A DNA stretch of 64,000 nucleotides, taken from JBGRQA01 sp041725895 (GTDB lineage Bacteria > Bacteroidota > Bacteroidia > Bacteroidales > Marinifilaceae). Location: contig JBGRQA010000022.1 of NCBI GenBank assembly GCA_041725895.1, positions 1-64,000 of the forward strand, in the 5' to 3' direction. The notes beneath the pieces are model-generated. The model searched no databases, was not told the origin of the DNA, and was given only the letters and a program-made list of their open reading frames with translations. How positions within the stretch are numbered: position 1 is the first letter of the stretch; the number at the start of each line of letters is the position of its first letter. Made by a program: the position numbers and the translations under genes. Shown here piece after piece: positions 35,269 to 43,381 of this stretch.

Positions 35269-35309
35269 AGTTTGCAACAAGTATTGCGGGTATTAAAAAT
35301 TAATTTTTG

Positions 35310-35343
35310 CAAAGATATCCAAATATACAGATTCAGCCACAAA
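35310..35343 (-). promoter_or_regulatory. promoter of dnaX
   Basis: On the minus strand TTTG (35340-35343), 22 bases, then TATCTTTG (35310-35317). A second TATATTTG lies 10 bases further upstream of that box. Confidence 0.55.
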
Positions 35344-35507
35344 AATTACCATTTATGTGGAAAGTAATTCTAATTTTAAGTTAAAGTGAAACATATTAAA
35401 AGAGATAGTCAAAAGAAAAACAGGATACTAACCCCTGAAGCGTATTGAATAGAAATTAGGAATACATGATCTTTTTGAAACGCTTCTCAAAAATTACTTT
35501 ATACAAA

Positions 35508-35533
35508 AGAAGCCCATTTTGCAATGGGCTTCT
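35508..35533 (-). terminator. terminator of relA
   Basis: Perfect 11-bp stem AGAAGCCCATT / AATGGGCTTCT with a TTGC loop, just past the relA stop. On the minus strand it is followed by TTTTG. Confidence 0.8.
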
Positions 35534-35551
35534 CCAATCATTTCACTTCGT

Positions 35552-37744
35552 TTAAGCAACGGTATCGAATCGGGACACCTTATGTATTCCTTTTACTTTC
35601 TTCAATTTATTAATCAAAGTATTCAAGTGCTCGGTATTGGTGACAATTACCGTCAAATTCCCCTCAAACACACCGTCGTGGGAATCAACAGATATGGATC
35701 GAATCTGAACCCTAAGATCCTTGGTAATTACCTCCGAAATGCTGTTCACAATACCCAACTCATCGTCTCCGGTGACATGCAACACGGCCTGGTAGGAAGT
35801 TGAACCTCCCTCCGTCCAGTTGGCCTTCACCACCCGGTAGGGATAACGACTCTGCATCTCGGCAGCATTGGAGCAATTGATCCGGTGAATACGAATTCCT
35901 TTTCCAATTGTAATGAATCCAAATATTTCGTCTCCAAAAATGGGATTGCAACACTTGGCCAGGGAATAATCTACATTGTCCACTTTTTGATCGACCATAA
36001 GGATATCCTCCCCAGCTTTTTCTATTCTCCGGGGCGTAACAACAGGTGGAACTTCAGCACCATTCTTTTCCTCCGCTTTCTGCTCCGTTAAGATGTCCTT
36101 GATCAGTCCAAAATCATGCTCCTCCTCGTAAAGAGCATAATACAAATCAATTGCCACCTTGTATTTGAAATGAGACATCAATTTCCGAACATTCTCATCC
36201 GAAAACTCAATCTTCCAGTTCTTCATTCTTCTTTTCAGGGCTTCCTTTCCAATTTCCGCCTCATTGGAACGCTCCTCCTTTATGGCCTGACGAATTTTGT
36301 TCTTGGCTTTGGTAGTGGCCACAAAACTCAACCAATCGGCTTTGGGTTTCTGGTTGTTGGAGGTGGTTATGGCCACCTGGTCTCCATTTTTCAGGATATG
36401 CCGAATTGAAACATTCCGCTGATTAACGGTACCTCCAATACATTTACCGCCCAAATCGGAGTGGATGGAATAGGCAAAATCCAACAATGTGGATCCGGCG
36501 GGCAACTGCTTCAAATCCCCCTTGGGCGTAAAAACATAGACTTCCTTATTGTAGAGATCGACTCTAAAATTATCAATCAAATCGATGGAATTGGTTTCCT
36601 GGCTCTCCAGCACTTCCCGGATGTCCTGCAACCAATTGTCCAATCCTCCTTCTCCTTTTCCTCCCTTGTATTTCCAGTGTGCAGCAAACCCCTGCTCGGC
36701 AATCCGATTCATTCGTTTGGTACGAATTTGCACTTCGACCCACCTTTTTTGAGGTCCCAATACGGTAGTATGCAAGGATTCGTATCCGTTGGATTTGGGA
36801 ATGGTAATCCAGTCACGAAGACGCTCGGGATTGGGTTGGTAAAGGTCACTAACCATAGAATACACCTTCCAACATTCGGATTTCTCCTTCTTCTTTGAGG
36901 CTTTTATAATGATTCGAATCGCAAATATATCGTACACCTCCTCAAATTCCACCTGCTTCTTCTTCATCTTATGCAAGATGGAGGCAATGGATTTGGTTCG
37001 TGCCTTCACTTTGTACTTCACGCCATTGGCATCCAATTCCTTTCTGATCGGATCCACAAAAGCTTCAATAAATTTTTCCCGTTCCTCTTCGGAATCTTTC
37101 AGCTTCCTTTCAATTTCCCGATAGACTTCAGGCTCTAGGTAGCGCAGGGCCAAATCTTCCATTGAAGATTTTACATTGTACATCCCCAATCGATGCGCCA
37201 GAGGAATATACAGGAAATTGATCTCCCGTGCCAATTCCTTCTGAGCTTCCGGCTGTAAGTGCTCAGCCGTGCGCATGTGATACAAACGATCAGCCAGAAT
37301 AATCAAAACCACTCGAACATCCTCGGCAAAATTCAATAGCAGCTTTCGGAAATTCTCAGTGTGTAACGTAGGATTCTGGTTGTAGATTTCGGTAACTTTT
37401 ACAAGTCCGCTAATAATCTGGGCTACCTTCGGACCAAACAGATTCTCTATTTCATCAATGGAAATATGGGAAGACTGAACTACGTCATACAACATGGAAC
37501 AGATAACGGAAGTTCTACCCAAACCTAATTCCTCCACAACAATTTGTGCTATGGAAAGAGTTTTGTATATGGCTGGTTCCCCATTGTGGCGACGTTCCTC
37601 TCTATGATCCTCAAGGCTCAAATCAAATGCCTTTCGAACCAGCCGGATGTCCGCCCGGGTAACAATATTTTTACAGGTTTTTAGAAGTTTTCTATAACGG
37701 AAAAGTATCTCTCTCCTCTCTTCCTCTCTATCAAACTGGGTCAT
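35552..37744 (-). CDS. relA: RelA/SpoT-family (p)ppGpp synthetase with decayed hydrolase domain
   Basis: Stringent-response enzyme of 730 residues from ATG 37744. Order: HD domain (1-170), synthetase (about 215-370, with YDIFAIRI, PKSNGYESLHTTV and QIRTKRMNRIAEQGFAAHWKYK), TGS (about 400-460), zinc-finger-like CCNPIFGDEI and a C-terminal ACT domain. In the hydrolase the key HD dyad reads Y86-D87 (SMLYDVVQ) and the HPxxVA motif reads KTLSIA, so ppGpp hydrolysis should be lost while synthesis is kept. This is the RelA-like paralog; a true SpoT is expected elsewhere. Confidence 0.93.
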   Translation of the reverse strand: MTQFDREEERREILFRYRKLLKTCKNIVTRADIRLVRKAFDLSLEDHREERRHNGEPAIYKTLSIAQIVVEELGLGRTSVICSMLYDVVQSSHISIDEIENLFGPKVAQIISGLVKVTEIYNQNPTLHTENFRKLLLNFAEDVRVVLIILADRLYHMRTAEHLQPEAQKELAREINFLYIPLAHRLGMYNVKSSMEDLALRYLEPEVYREIERKLKDSEEEREKFIEAFVDPIRKELDANGVKYKVKARTKSIASILHKMKKKQVEFEEVYDIFAIRIIIKASKKKEKSECWKVYSMVSDLYQPNPERLRDWITIPKSNGYESLHTTVLGPQKRWVEVQIRTKRMNRIAEQGFAAHWKYKGGKGEGGLDNWLQDIREVLESQETNSIDLIDNFRVDLYNKEVYVFTPKGDLKQLPAGSTLLDFAYSIHSDLGGKCIGGTVNQRNVSIRHILKNGDQVAITTSNNQKPKADWLSFVATTKAKNKIRQAIKEERSNEAEIGKEALKRRMKNWKIEFSDENVRKLMSHFKYKVAIDLYYALYEEEHDFGLIKDILTEQKAEEKNGAEVPPVVTPRRIEKAGEDILMVDQKVDNVDYSLAKCCNPIFGDEIFGFITIGKGIRIHRINCSNAAEMQSRYPYRVVKANWTEGGSTSYQAVLHVTGDDELGIVNSISEVITKDLRVQIRSISVDSHDGVFEGNLTVIVTNTEHLNTLINKLKKVKGIHKVSRFDTVA

Positions 37745-38341
37745 ATAATTCAAAATGGGTTAAAGATTCAAAACAATACCTCTATAAAAACTACCTAATA
37801 ATTCCAGACCTTCATCACGACAACATCTCCCGAACCTAAAATCGGAAAATGAGTTAAATCAATACAAAAAGCCTTGTGAACCATTTGGGATAGCAAAACA
37901 GAGTAGAAAAACAGAAAAGACGAAACTCCGAATAAGTTTTTCGGAAAAATACTTCGACTTACACCAAACCTTGATCCTCTCACAAATCTGACAGAGTATA
38001 ATGTTCCGGTTACTATCGAAAGCTTCATTCATCCTTTCCTTTAATTCACTCTAAAAGTATAAAAGCCCCATATAAAAGCCAAACCCGTTAATGTATTTTA
38101 ACTAAAATTCTTCACTTATTTATTAGAGTACTACTCATCCGCCCTATAACTTTTTCACCACCTAACTACCTATTCATTTATACGTTGAATTCGTTTTAAC
38201 AAATAGTAATCGAAATATTTTTTTCATCTGCATCAAAAGATTTCCGGAATTGTTAAATTTGTTTTCATGTTTTCTAAACAAAAAAAGAAGGATTCGACTT
38301 TGTCGTTACTGAAAACTATTAAAACACAACATACTCAATAG
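37745..38341. other. intergenic region between relA and hemD
   Basis: About 600 bases between divergent genes. A 77-codon minus-strand frame (37795-38028) has no family resemblance or context and is not called. No terminator is needed here and no strong consensus promoter was identified. Confidence 0.5.
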
Positions 38342-39046
38342 GTGAATCAGAAAGCAAAAAAAATACTATTTACCAGGCCTATCCCTGAGGACATTATTTC
38401 ATATGGGAAGGACTTAAACCTGGACATTCAGGCGGAAGAATTCATTCATATTCAACATCGGGAGTTGACACCAGAGACTCAAAAGCTCCTAATGAATGAC
38501 GATTACCCCAACTGGGTATTTACCAGCCAAAATGCAGTAAAAATACTTCATCACTGGTTGCCTAAACTGGGTGGACTCCAATACAGAAACTGTTTCGCCG
38601 TCGGCCGAAATACCGCACAACGAATTGCTGAATTGGGCTATATGGCAACTGTTCCCCAGGAACAAAATGCAGAAGGCCTCGTTCAGCATTTAGCAAAAAT
38701 ACAACCCCAGGGAGGTTTTCTGTACTTCTGTGGTAATATTCGACGAAACACTTTAGTAGAGTATTTTAAAACAGAAAATCTACCCTATCATGAGGTATTG
38801 GTTTACAATACAAGTCTGGTGCAACCCAAAATCGACATTAAAAATTATGACGCCTTGTGCTTTTGCAGCCCCAGCGCCGTGAAGAGTTACGCCACCAAGT
38901 ATAATTTTCCAGCTAATCTCCCCTGTTTTGCCATTGGGGAAACCACAGCACTTGCCCTTGTAAATTACACGGATCATTTGCTCGTTTCCGAAACACCGAA
39001 CTTAAAAAGCATGATTGATGCATGCCAACAATATTTTAATTCATAA
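38342..39046 (+). CDS. hemD: uroporphyrinogen-III synthase
   Basis: Closes hydroxymethylbilane with inversion of ring D to give uroporphyrinogen III, the branch point to heme and B12. 234 residues in two HemD-fold lobes; the sequence is poorly conserved in this family, but ILFTRPIPED at the start, WVFTSQNAVKIL, and CFAIGETTALAL near the end are typical. Start is GTG 38342; no in-frame ATG lies nearby. It precedes hemL by 20 bases on the same strand, which supports the assignment. Confidence 0.88.
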   Translation: MNQKAKKILFTRPIPEDIISYGKDLNLDIQAEEFIHIQHRELTPETQKLLMNDDYPNWVFTSQNAVKILHHWLPKLGGLQYRNCFAVGRNTAQRIAELGYMATVPQEQNAEGLVQHLAKIQPQGGFLYFCGNIRRNTLVEYFKTENLPYHEVLVYNTSLVQPKIDIKNYDALCFCSPSAVKSYATKYNFPANLPCFAIGETTALALVNYTDHLLVSETPNLKSMIDACQQYFNS

Positions 39047-39066
39047 AAACTATAACACAATATAAT

Positions 39067-40359
39067 ATGTACCAATACACTAGAAGCTCAAAACTGTTTG
39101 ACGAAGCTCAAAACTATATTCCCGGAGGAGTGAATTCCCCTGTCCGCGCCTTTAAATCAGTTGGAGGAACCCCTGTTTTTATTGAAAAAGCAAAGGGAAG
39201 CATCCTGACTGATGTGGACGGAAACGAATACATCGACTATATTTCTTCCTGGGGACCAATGATCCTCGGACATGCCTACCCAAAGGTAATTGAAGCAATC
39301 AAAGAAAAGGTTGAGCACTCCACTTCATTCGGCGCTCCAACCGAATTGGAGATTGAAATTGCCAAATTAATTTGTGAAATGGTTCCCAATGTGGACAAAG
39401 TTCGTATGGTAAACTCCGGAACCGAAGCATGCATGAGTGCCATTCGCGTTGCCCGCGGCTACACAGGACGCAATAAATTTATCAAATTCGAAGGTTGCTA
39501 CCATGGTCATGCCGACTCTTTCCTGATTAAAGCCGGTAGTGGTGCAAGTACATTCGGTGTTCCCAATTCTCCGGGAGTAACTCCAGGTACTGCCAACGAT
39601 ACTTTAACTGCGAAGTACAATGACATTGAGGATGTAAAACGGCTCGTAGCCGAGAACAAGGGCGAGATTGCTGCGATTATCATTGAAGCAATTGCCGGAA
39701 ACATGGGATGTGTTCTCCCTAAAAAAGGTTTTCTGGAAGAATTACGTGCACTTTGCGATGCAGAGGGAATTCTACTGATTTTCGATGAAGTAATGTCAGG
39801 TTTCCGTTTGGCCAAAGGGGGAGCTCAGGAGTATTTCGGAATCAAAGCTGATTTGGTTACCTATGGAAAGGTGATTGGAGGGGGAATGCCCGTTGGAGCT
39901 TACGCCGGATCTGATGAGATTATGAAAGTCGTTTCACCCGTTGGTCCAGTCTACCAGGCGGGAACTCTTTCCGGTAATCCTATCGCAATGATTGCCGGTT
40001 ATACTCTACTAAAAGAGCTGAATGAAAATCCGCAGTTTTTTACAGAGCTGAATGAAAAGACCCAATACCTTCACGAAGGACTGGATAAGGTATTGAAAGA
40101 ATCAGGCTTCGCCTACCGGATCAACCGTTTGGGATCCATGATCAGTGTTTTCTTTACCGATGTAGATGTTGTGGACTTCGAAACTTCTGCAACCGCCAAC
40201 AATGATTTGTTCCCAAGATTCTTCCACGAAATGTTGAAACGAGGAATTTACTTACCTCCTTCCTCTTTCGAAAGCTATTTCCTATCCAACTCGCTAACTT
40301 ATGAGATGCTGGACAGAACAATTGAGGCTGCCAAAGAATCATTAGCTGCAATGAAGTAA
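39067..40359 (+). CDS. hemL: glutamate-1-semialdehyde 2,1-aminomutase
   Basis: PLP enzyme that makes 5-aminolevulinate from glutamate-1-semialdehyde, the product of HemA. 430 residues, full length. PGGVNSPVRAF, MVNSGTEACMSAIR and the PLP lysine K268 in TYGKVIGGGMPVGAY are diagnostic of HemL among class-III aminotransferases. Together with hemA on the opposite strand it shows the C5 route to 5-aminolevulinate. Forms an operon with hemD. Confidence 0.97.
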   Translation: MYQYTRSSKLFDEAQNYIPGGVNSPVRAFKSVGGTPVFIEKAKGSILTDVDGNEYIDYISSWGPMILGHAYPKVIEAIKEKVEHSTSFGAPTELEIEIAKLICEMVPNVDKVRMVNSGTEACMSAIRVARGYTGRNKFIKFEGCYHGHADSFLIKAGSGASTFGVPNSPGVTPGTANDTLTAKYNDIEDVKRLVAENKGEIAAIIIEAIAGNMGCVLPKKGFLEELRALCDAEGILLIFDEVMSGFRLAKGGAQEYFGIKADLVTYGKVIGGGMPVGAYAGSDEIMKVVSPVGPVYQAGTLSGNPIAMIAGYTLLKELNENPQFFTELNEKTQYLHEGLDKVLKESGFAYRINRLGSMISVFFTDVDVVDFETSATANNDLFPRFFHEMLKRGIYLPPSSFESYFLSNSLTYEMLDRTIEAAKESLAAMK

Positions 40360-40378
40360 TAAAAACAAACTCCATAGG

Positions 40379-40404
40379 AAAGGCCGGCGATTGTCGGTCT
40401 TTTT
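40379..40404 (+). terminator. terminator of hemD-hemL
   Basis: Stem AGGCCGGC / GTCGGTCT (two G-T pairs) with a short loop and a T5 tract, about 20 bases past hemL. Confidence 0.65.
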
Positions 40405-40410
40405 CTTTTG

Positions 40411-40441
40411 CTGGTCGGGACACTTTTCGTGGTCCGAACAG
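40411..40441 (+). repeat. REP-like hairpin C1 downstream of RAYT 2
   Basis: A 31-base hairpin: CTG-G-TCGG-GA-CAC, loop TTTTC, GTG-GT-CCGA-A-CAG. The symmetrical small internal loops recur in C2-C4. It lies 18 bases past the RAYT 2 stop, inverted relative to C2. Confidence 0.75.
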
Positions 40442-40458
40442 TCAACCACCAACCATTT

Positions 40459-41034
40459 TTACACCCTGACAATTCCAAGTTCTCTATCGGCTAACTTAAA
40501 ATCGACAAGCCTTCCTCCTCGTTCAAAGTAATAGTCACGATAGGAGGAAAACTCCCAATCCTCCAGAATTTCAACTAATCCATTCTGAACAGGATGGTTG
40601 TGAATACAATCAAAACAAATATGAGGAAAACTAGAATCTTCCAGGCATGAATCAAATACCATCCCAAACTCCTTACCATAAAAAGCAGAAGCTATTTTAA
40701 CATTCTGACTCAAACAAATGGCTTTGATCCTCTGCTGGAATAGTGAACCTTCAATTTTCATCTGATTCTGCACCGCTCGTGTATAACTACTCAACATTTG
40801 CCCTATGGAATGATTCAAATCTTTGCTTCTATCAGGTAATTTCTTACGATGAACATATATCATTAAATGAAAGCAGGTTGGCATAAGGCACCATGCCAAA
40901 ATACTAGTATAAGGAAGGACAAGCTTCTTTATTTTCCTCAAAAAGAAGAAGTAATTCTCCCTATGAAAAAATATTCGATTCCGATTGTTTCCCCTATTGA
41001 ATACATGATAGATATGACCAGCTTCAAATTCCAT
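40459..41034 (-). CDS. REP-associated tyrosine transposase (RAYT) 2
   Basis: A 191-residue Y1/HUH-type TnpA-REP protein from ATG 41034 (MEFEAGHIYHVFNRGNN); the open frame upstream to 41193 runs through hairpins C2 and C3 and is not coding. SILAWCLMPTCFHLMIYV and the catalytic Y84 (MLSSYTRAVQNQ) align with RAYT 1 position by position. The first histidine of the HUH motif is cysteine here (C54). It is flanked by hairpin family C, which is different from the A/B family at RAYT 1, so each enzyme seems to have its own substrate. Confidence 0.88.
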   Translation of the reverse strand: MEFEAGHIYHVFNRGNNRNRIFFHRENYFFFLRKIKKLVLPYTSILAWCLMPTCFHLMIYVHRKKLPDRSKDLNHSIGQMLSSYTRAVQNQMKIEGSLFQQRIKAICLSQNVKIASAFYGKEFGMVFDSCLEDSSFPHICFDCIHNHPVQNGLVEILEDWEFSSYRDYYFERGGRLVDFKLADRELGIVRV

Positions 41035-41091
41035 AAATCCTTGTTTTAGCAATACAATAAATAATTTACAAATTATACCCCTATTAGAAAA

Positions 41092-41121
41092 CTGTTTCGA
41101 CCATAAAATTGTTCGAACCAG
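41092..41121 (-). repeat. REP-like hairpin C2 upstream of RAYT 2
   Basis: Minus-strand reading: CTG-G-TTCG-AA-CA, loop, TG-GT-CGAA-A-CAG. Same architecture as C1 and inverted to it. Confidence 0.75.
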
Positions 41122-41131
41122 GATGCAAGTA

Positions 41132-41162
41132 TTGGTCGTAACACTTTCAGTGATCCGAACAT
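41132..41162 (+). repeat. REP-like hairpin C3 upstream of RAYT 2
   Basis: TTGGTCGTAACAC and GTGATCCGAACA arms around TTTCA. Same family as C1, in the same orientation as C1 and opposite to its neighbours C2 and C4. Confidence 0.7.
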
Positions 41163-41180
41163 TTGCGACAAAACTAAAAA

Positions 41181-41210
41181 CTGTCCCGACCATAAAAATG
41201 TTCGGCCCAG
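41181..41210 (-). repeat. REP-like hairpin C4 upstream of RAYT 2
   Basis: Minus-strand reading: CTGGGCCGAACAT, loop, ATGGTCGGGACAG. Completes an alternating C2-C3-C4 cluster like a BIME. The asparaginase-like gene starts 50 bases downstream. Confidence 0.7.
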
Positions 41211-41259
41211 CCCCACCAATTCCACCAGAAATTCCCTATTTTCACCTAAAATTAAAACC

Positions 41260-41742
41260 ATGCACATTACATTCATCCAAACCGGTGGTACCATCGATAA
41301 GGATTACCCCCGAACCTCTGGGGGATGGGCCTTTGAAATTGACGAACCGGCCGTTCACCGAATTCTGGAAAAATTGAATCCCAGCTTCACCTACGAAGTC
41401 ATCAGCGTACTCAAAAAAGACAGTCAGGAAATCACCAATGAGGACCGGGAACTAATAGTCAATTCAATCAAAACCCAGAAATCGGACAAAATAATAATCA
41501 CACATGGAACAGACACCATAAGAGAAACGGCGCAATACCTAAACCAGATCGAGGACAAACTAATTATCCTTACGGGCGCCATGAAACCCGAACGATTCTC
41601 AAATTCTGATGCACCAATTACACTTGGAACTGCTATTGGAGCAGCCAATGTATTAAAGAAAGGAGTTTACATCGCCATGCACGGAAAAGTACTTCCATTC
41701 AATGAAATTCAAAGAAACACAGAAACCGGACAATACTATTAA
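41260..41742 (+). CDS. asparaginase N-terminal-domain protein
   Basis: A 160-residue protein that matches only the N-terminal catalytic domain of L-asparaginases: TGGTIDK at residues 8-14 (first catalytic Thr) and THGTDTIRETA with the Thr-Asp pair, then LTGAMKP. A full-length enzyme is about 330 residues; no C-terminal domain follows in any frame before the next gene. Such single-domain proteins are seen in other bacteria, so it need not be a pseudogene. Activity on asparagine is unproven. First gene of a likely three-gene unit. Confidence 0.75.
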   Translation: MHITFIQTGGTIDKDYPRTSGGWAFEIDEPAVHRILEKLNPSFTYEVISVLKKDSQEITNEDRELIVNSIKTQKSDKIIITHGTDTIRETAQYLNQIEDKLIILTGAMKPERFSNSDAPITLGTAIGAANVLKKGVYIAMHGKVLPFNEIQRNTETGQYY

Positions 41743-41837
41743 CACATTAAATTTATAACTATAGACCCAAACATTGCCCCAAACGAAACCAGGGTGCAAA
41801 GTCACATACAAATTTAAAGATCCAAACTACTCGCAAC

Positions 41838-42779
41838 ATGATACCAGGCAAACAAGAATTGATTGAAACGAAAAACAGAATTCAAAATCACATACATCGA
41901 ACCCCCGTCTTAACCTCAAGGCTAATCAATCAAATTGCAGAGGCTGAAGTATTCTTTAAATGTGAGAATTTTCAACGGATGGGAGCATTTAAAATGAGGG
42001 GAGCAACCAATGCAATTCTTCGACTAACGGAAGACAACAGACAAAAAGGCGTAGCAACCCACTCCTCCGGTAATTTTGCTCAAGCCCTGGCCCTGGCAGC
42101 ACAATCACTTGGAATTCCAGCTTACATCGTAATGCCAAGCAATGCTCCAGTAATTAAGAAAAATGCTGTTCGGGATTACGGAGGACAAATTATTGAATGT
42201 GAACCTACATTGGAAGCCCGTGAATCCACATTAGAAAATATCGTTAAGAAAACCAGGGCTACTTTCATCCCTCCCTACAACCATAACGACGTTATCATGG
42301 GGCAAGGAACCGCAGCGATGGAATTAATTGAAGATTACTCTGATCTGGATTTTATCATCGCTCCGGTTGGAGGTGGTGGTTTAATCTCAGGAACCGCCCT
42401 GGCAGCCTACCATTTTTCACCCCTAACCAAAATTATCGCAGGAGAACCCATGGGAGCAGATGATGCCTGGCAATCACTCCAGGCAGGATACATTATCCCG
42501 CAGACAAATCCTCAAACCATTGCCGACGGACTTCGAACCTCCCTGGGAGACAAAACCTTTCCCATTATTCAACAGTATGTGGAGAAAATCATACGTGTGG
42601 ATGAGAAAGAGATCATTCATGCTATGAAATTAATCTGGGAACGGATGAAAATCGTAATTGAACCTTCCAGCGCAGTTGCTTTTGCAGCTTTACTTCGAGA
42701 GAAGGAAATTTTCTCAGGAAAAAAAGTGGGAATTATACTTTCGGGAGGAAACGTGGACTTAACCAATCTACCATTTTAA
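41838..42779 (+). CDS. PLP-dependent threonine/serine dehydratase
   Basis: Fold-type II PLP enzyme of 313 residues. PLP lysine K52 in MGAFKMRGATNAI, phosphate loop GGGGLISG (about 178-185), and SSGNFAQA are intact. There is no C-terminal ACT-like regulatory domain, so it is a catabolic-type threonine dehydratase, serine racemase or hydroxyaspartate lyase; these cannot be separated by eye. It lies between the asparaginase-like gene and a helical-repeat gene on the same strand. Confidence 0.88.
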   Translation: MIPGKQELIETKNRIQNHIHRTPVLTSRLINQIAEAEVFFKCENFQRMGAFKMRGATNAILRLTEDNRQKGVATHSSGNFAQALALAAQSLGIPAYIVMPSNAPVIKKNAVRDYGGQIIECEPTLEARESTLENIVKKTRATFIPPYNHNDVIMGQGTAAMELIEDYSDLDFIIAPVGGGGLISGTALAAYHFSPLTKIIAGEPMGADDAWQSLQAGYIIPQTNPQTIADGLRTSLGDKTFPIIQQYVEKIIRVDEKEIIHAMKLIWERMKIVIEPSSAVAFAALLREKEIFSGKKVGIILSGGNVDLTNLPF

Positions 42780-42799
42780 TTTAAAATCGCATCTCGAAC

Positions 42800-43309
42800 A
42801 TGAATTTTAAAGAACTACTACAAGACTTCCCCTCCAAGCAAAGTGCAAGCATCATCGCCAAATCAATCATTGACCAGCCGCAACACATTCCTTCCCTATG
42901 GAAATTTGCCAAAAGCGATCATAAATATGCCTGGCGTGGTGCATGGATCATGGATAAGATGTACGATAGAGCACCAGAGCTAATTCGCCCCTACATTCCG
43001 GAAATGATTAAAACCGTAGAGAGTCTGACGTCTGAAGGTCAGCAACGTCAATTTCTGAAACTGATCAGCTTGGAACCATTACCAATGAATGTATCGGGGA
43101 AATTTATTAACGCCTGTTTCGATTGGATGAATTCCGCTCTCTCTCCCGTTGCTATAAGAGTGTATGCCATGCAAATTCTATACAATTTCACTTTACATGA
43201 ACCAGATTTAAAACAAGAAGTAGCCCTTTGCATTGAAACACACATGGAATTTGGAACGGCAGGCTTTAAATCGAGGGGAAAAAAGATCCTCAAGGCACTT
43301 GCAAGATAA
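42800..43309 (+). CDS. helical (HEAT-like) protein of unknown function
   Basis: 169 residues, predicted to be almost wholly alpha-helical, with HEAT-like pairs (HKYAWRGAWIMDKMYDRAPE, SPVAIRVYAMQILYNFT). No catalytic motif or signal peptide. It follows the dehydratase by 20 bases and converges with hemE across a terminator. I do not recognise a named family. Confidence 0.7.
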   Translation: MNFKELLQDFPSKQSASIIAKSIIDQPQHIPSLWKFAKSDHKYAWRGAWIMDKMYDRAPELIRPYIPEMIKTVESLTSEGQQRQFLKLISLEPLPMNVSGKFINACFDWMNSALSPVAIRVYAMQILYNFTLHEPDLKQEVALCIETHMEFGTAGFKSRGKKILKALAR

Positions 43310-43344
43310 TACTCCACATTAGAAACACTCTTCGATAAAAAAAG

Positions 43345-43375
43345 AAGGGCTGTTGAACCAATTTCAACAGCCCTT
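43345..43375. terminator. terminator between the HEAT-like gene and hemE
   Basis: Perfect 13-bp stem AAGGGCTGTTGAA / TTCAACAGCCCTT with a 5-base loop. The minus strand has the better T run, so it mainly serves hemE. Confidence 0.88.
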
Positions 43376-43381
43376 TGTATT

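Noticed and set aside
37795..38028. 77-codon minus-strand frame between relA and hemD
   Set aside because: No homology pattern, no start context and no promoter; likely chance in an A/T-rich gap.
41035..41193. 53-codon N-terminal extension of RAYT 2
   Set aside because: It runs through hairpins C2 and C3, and the aligned start of RAYT 1 matches the ATG at 41034.
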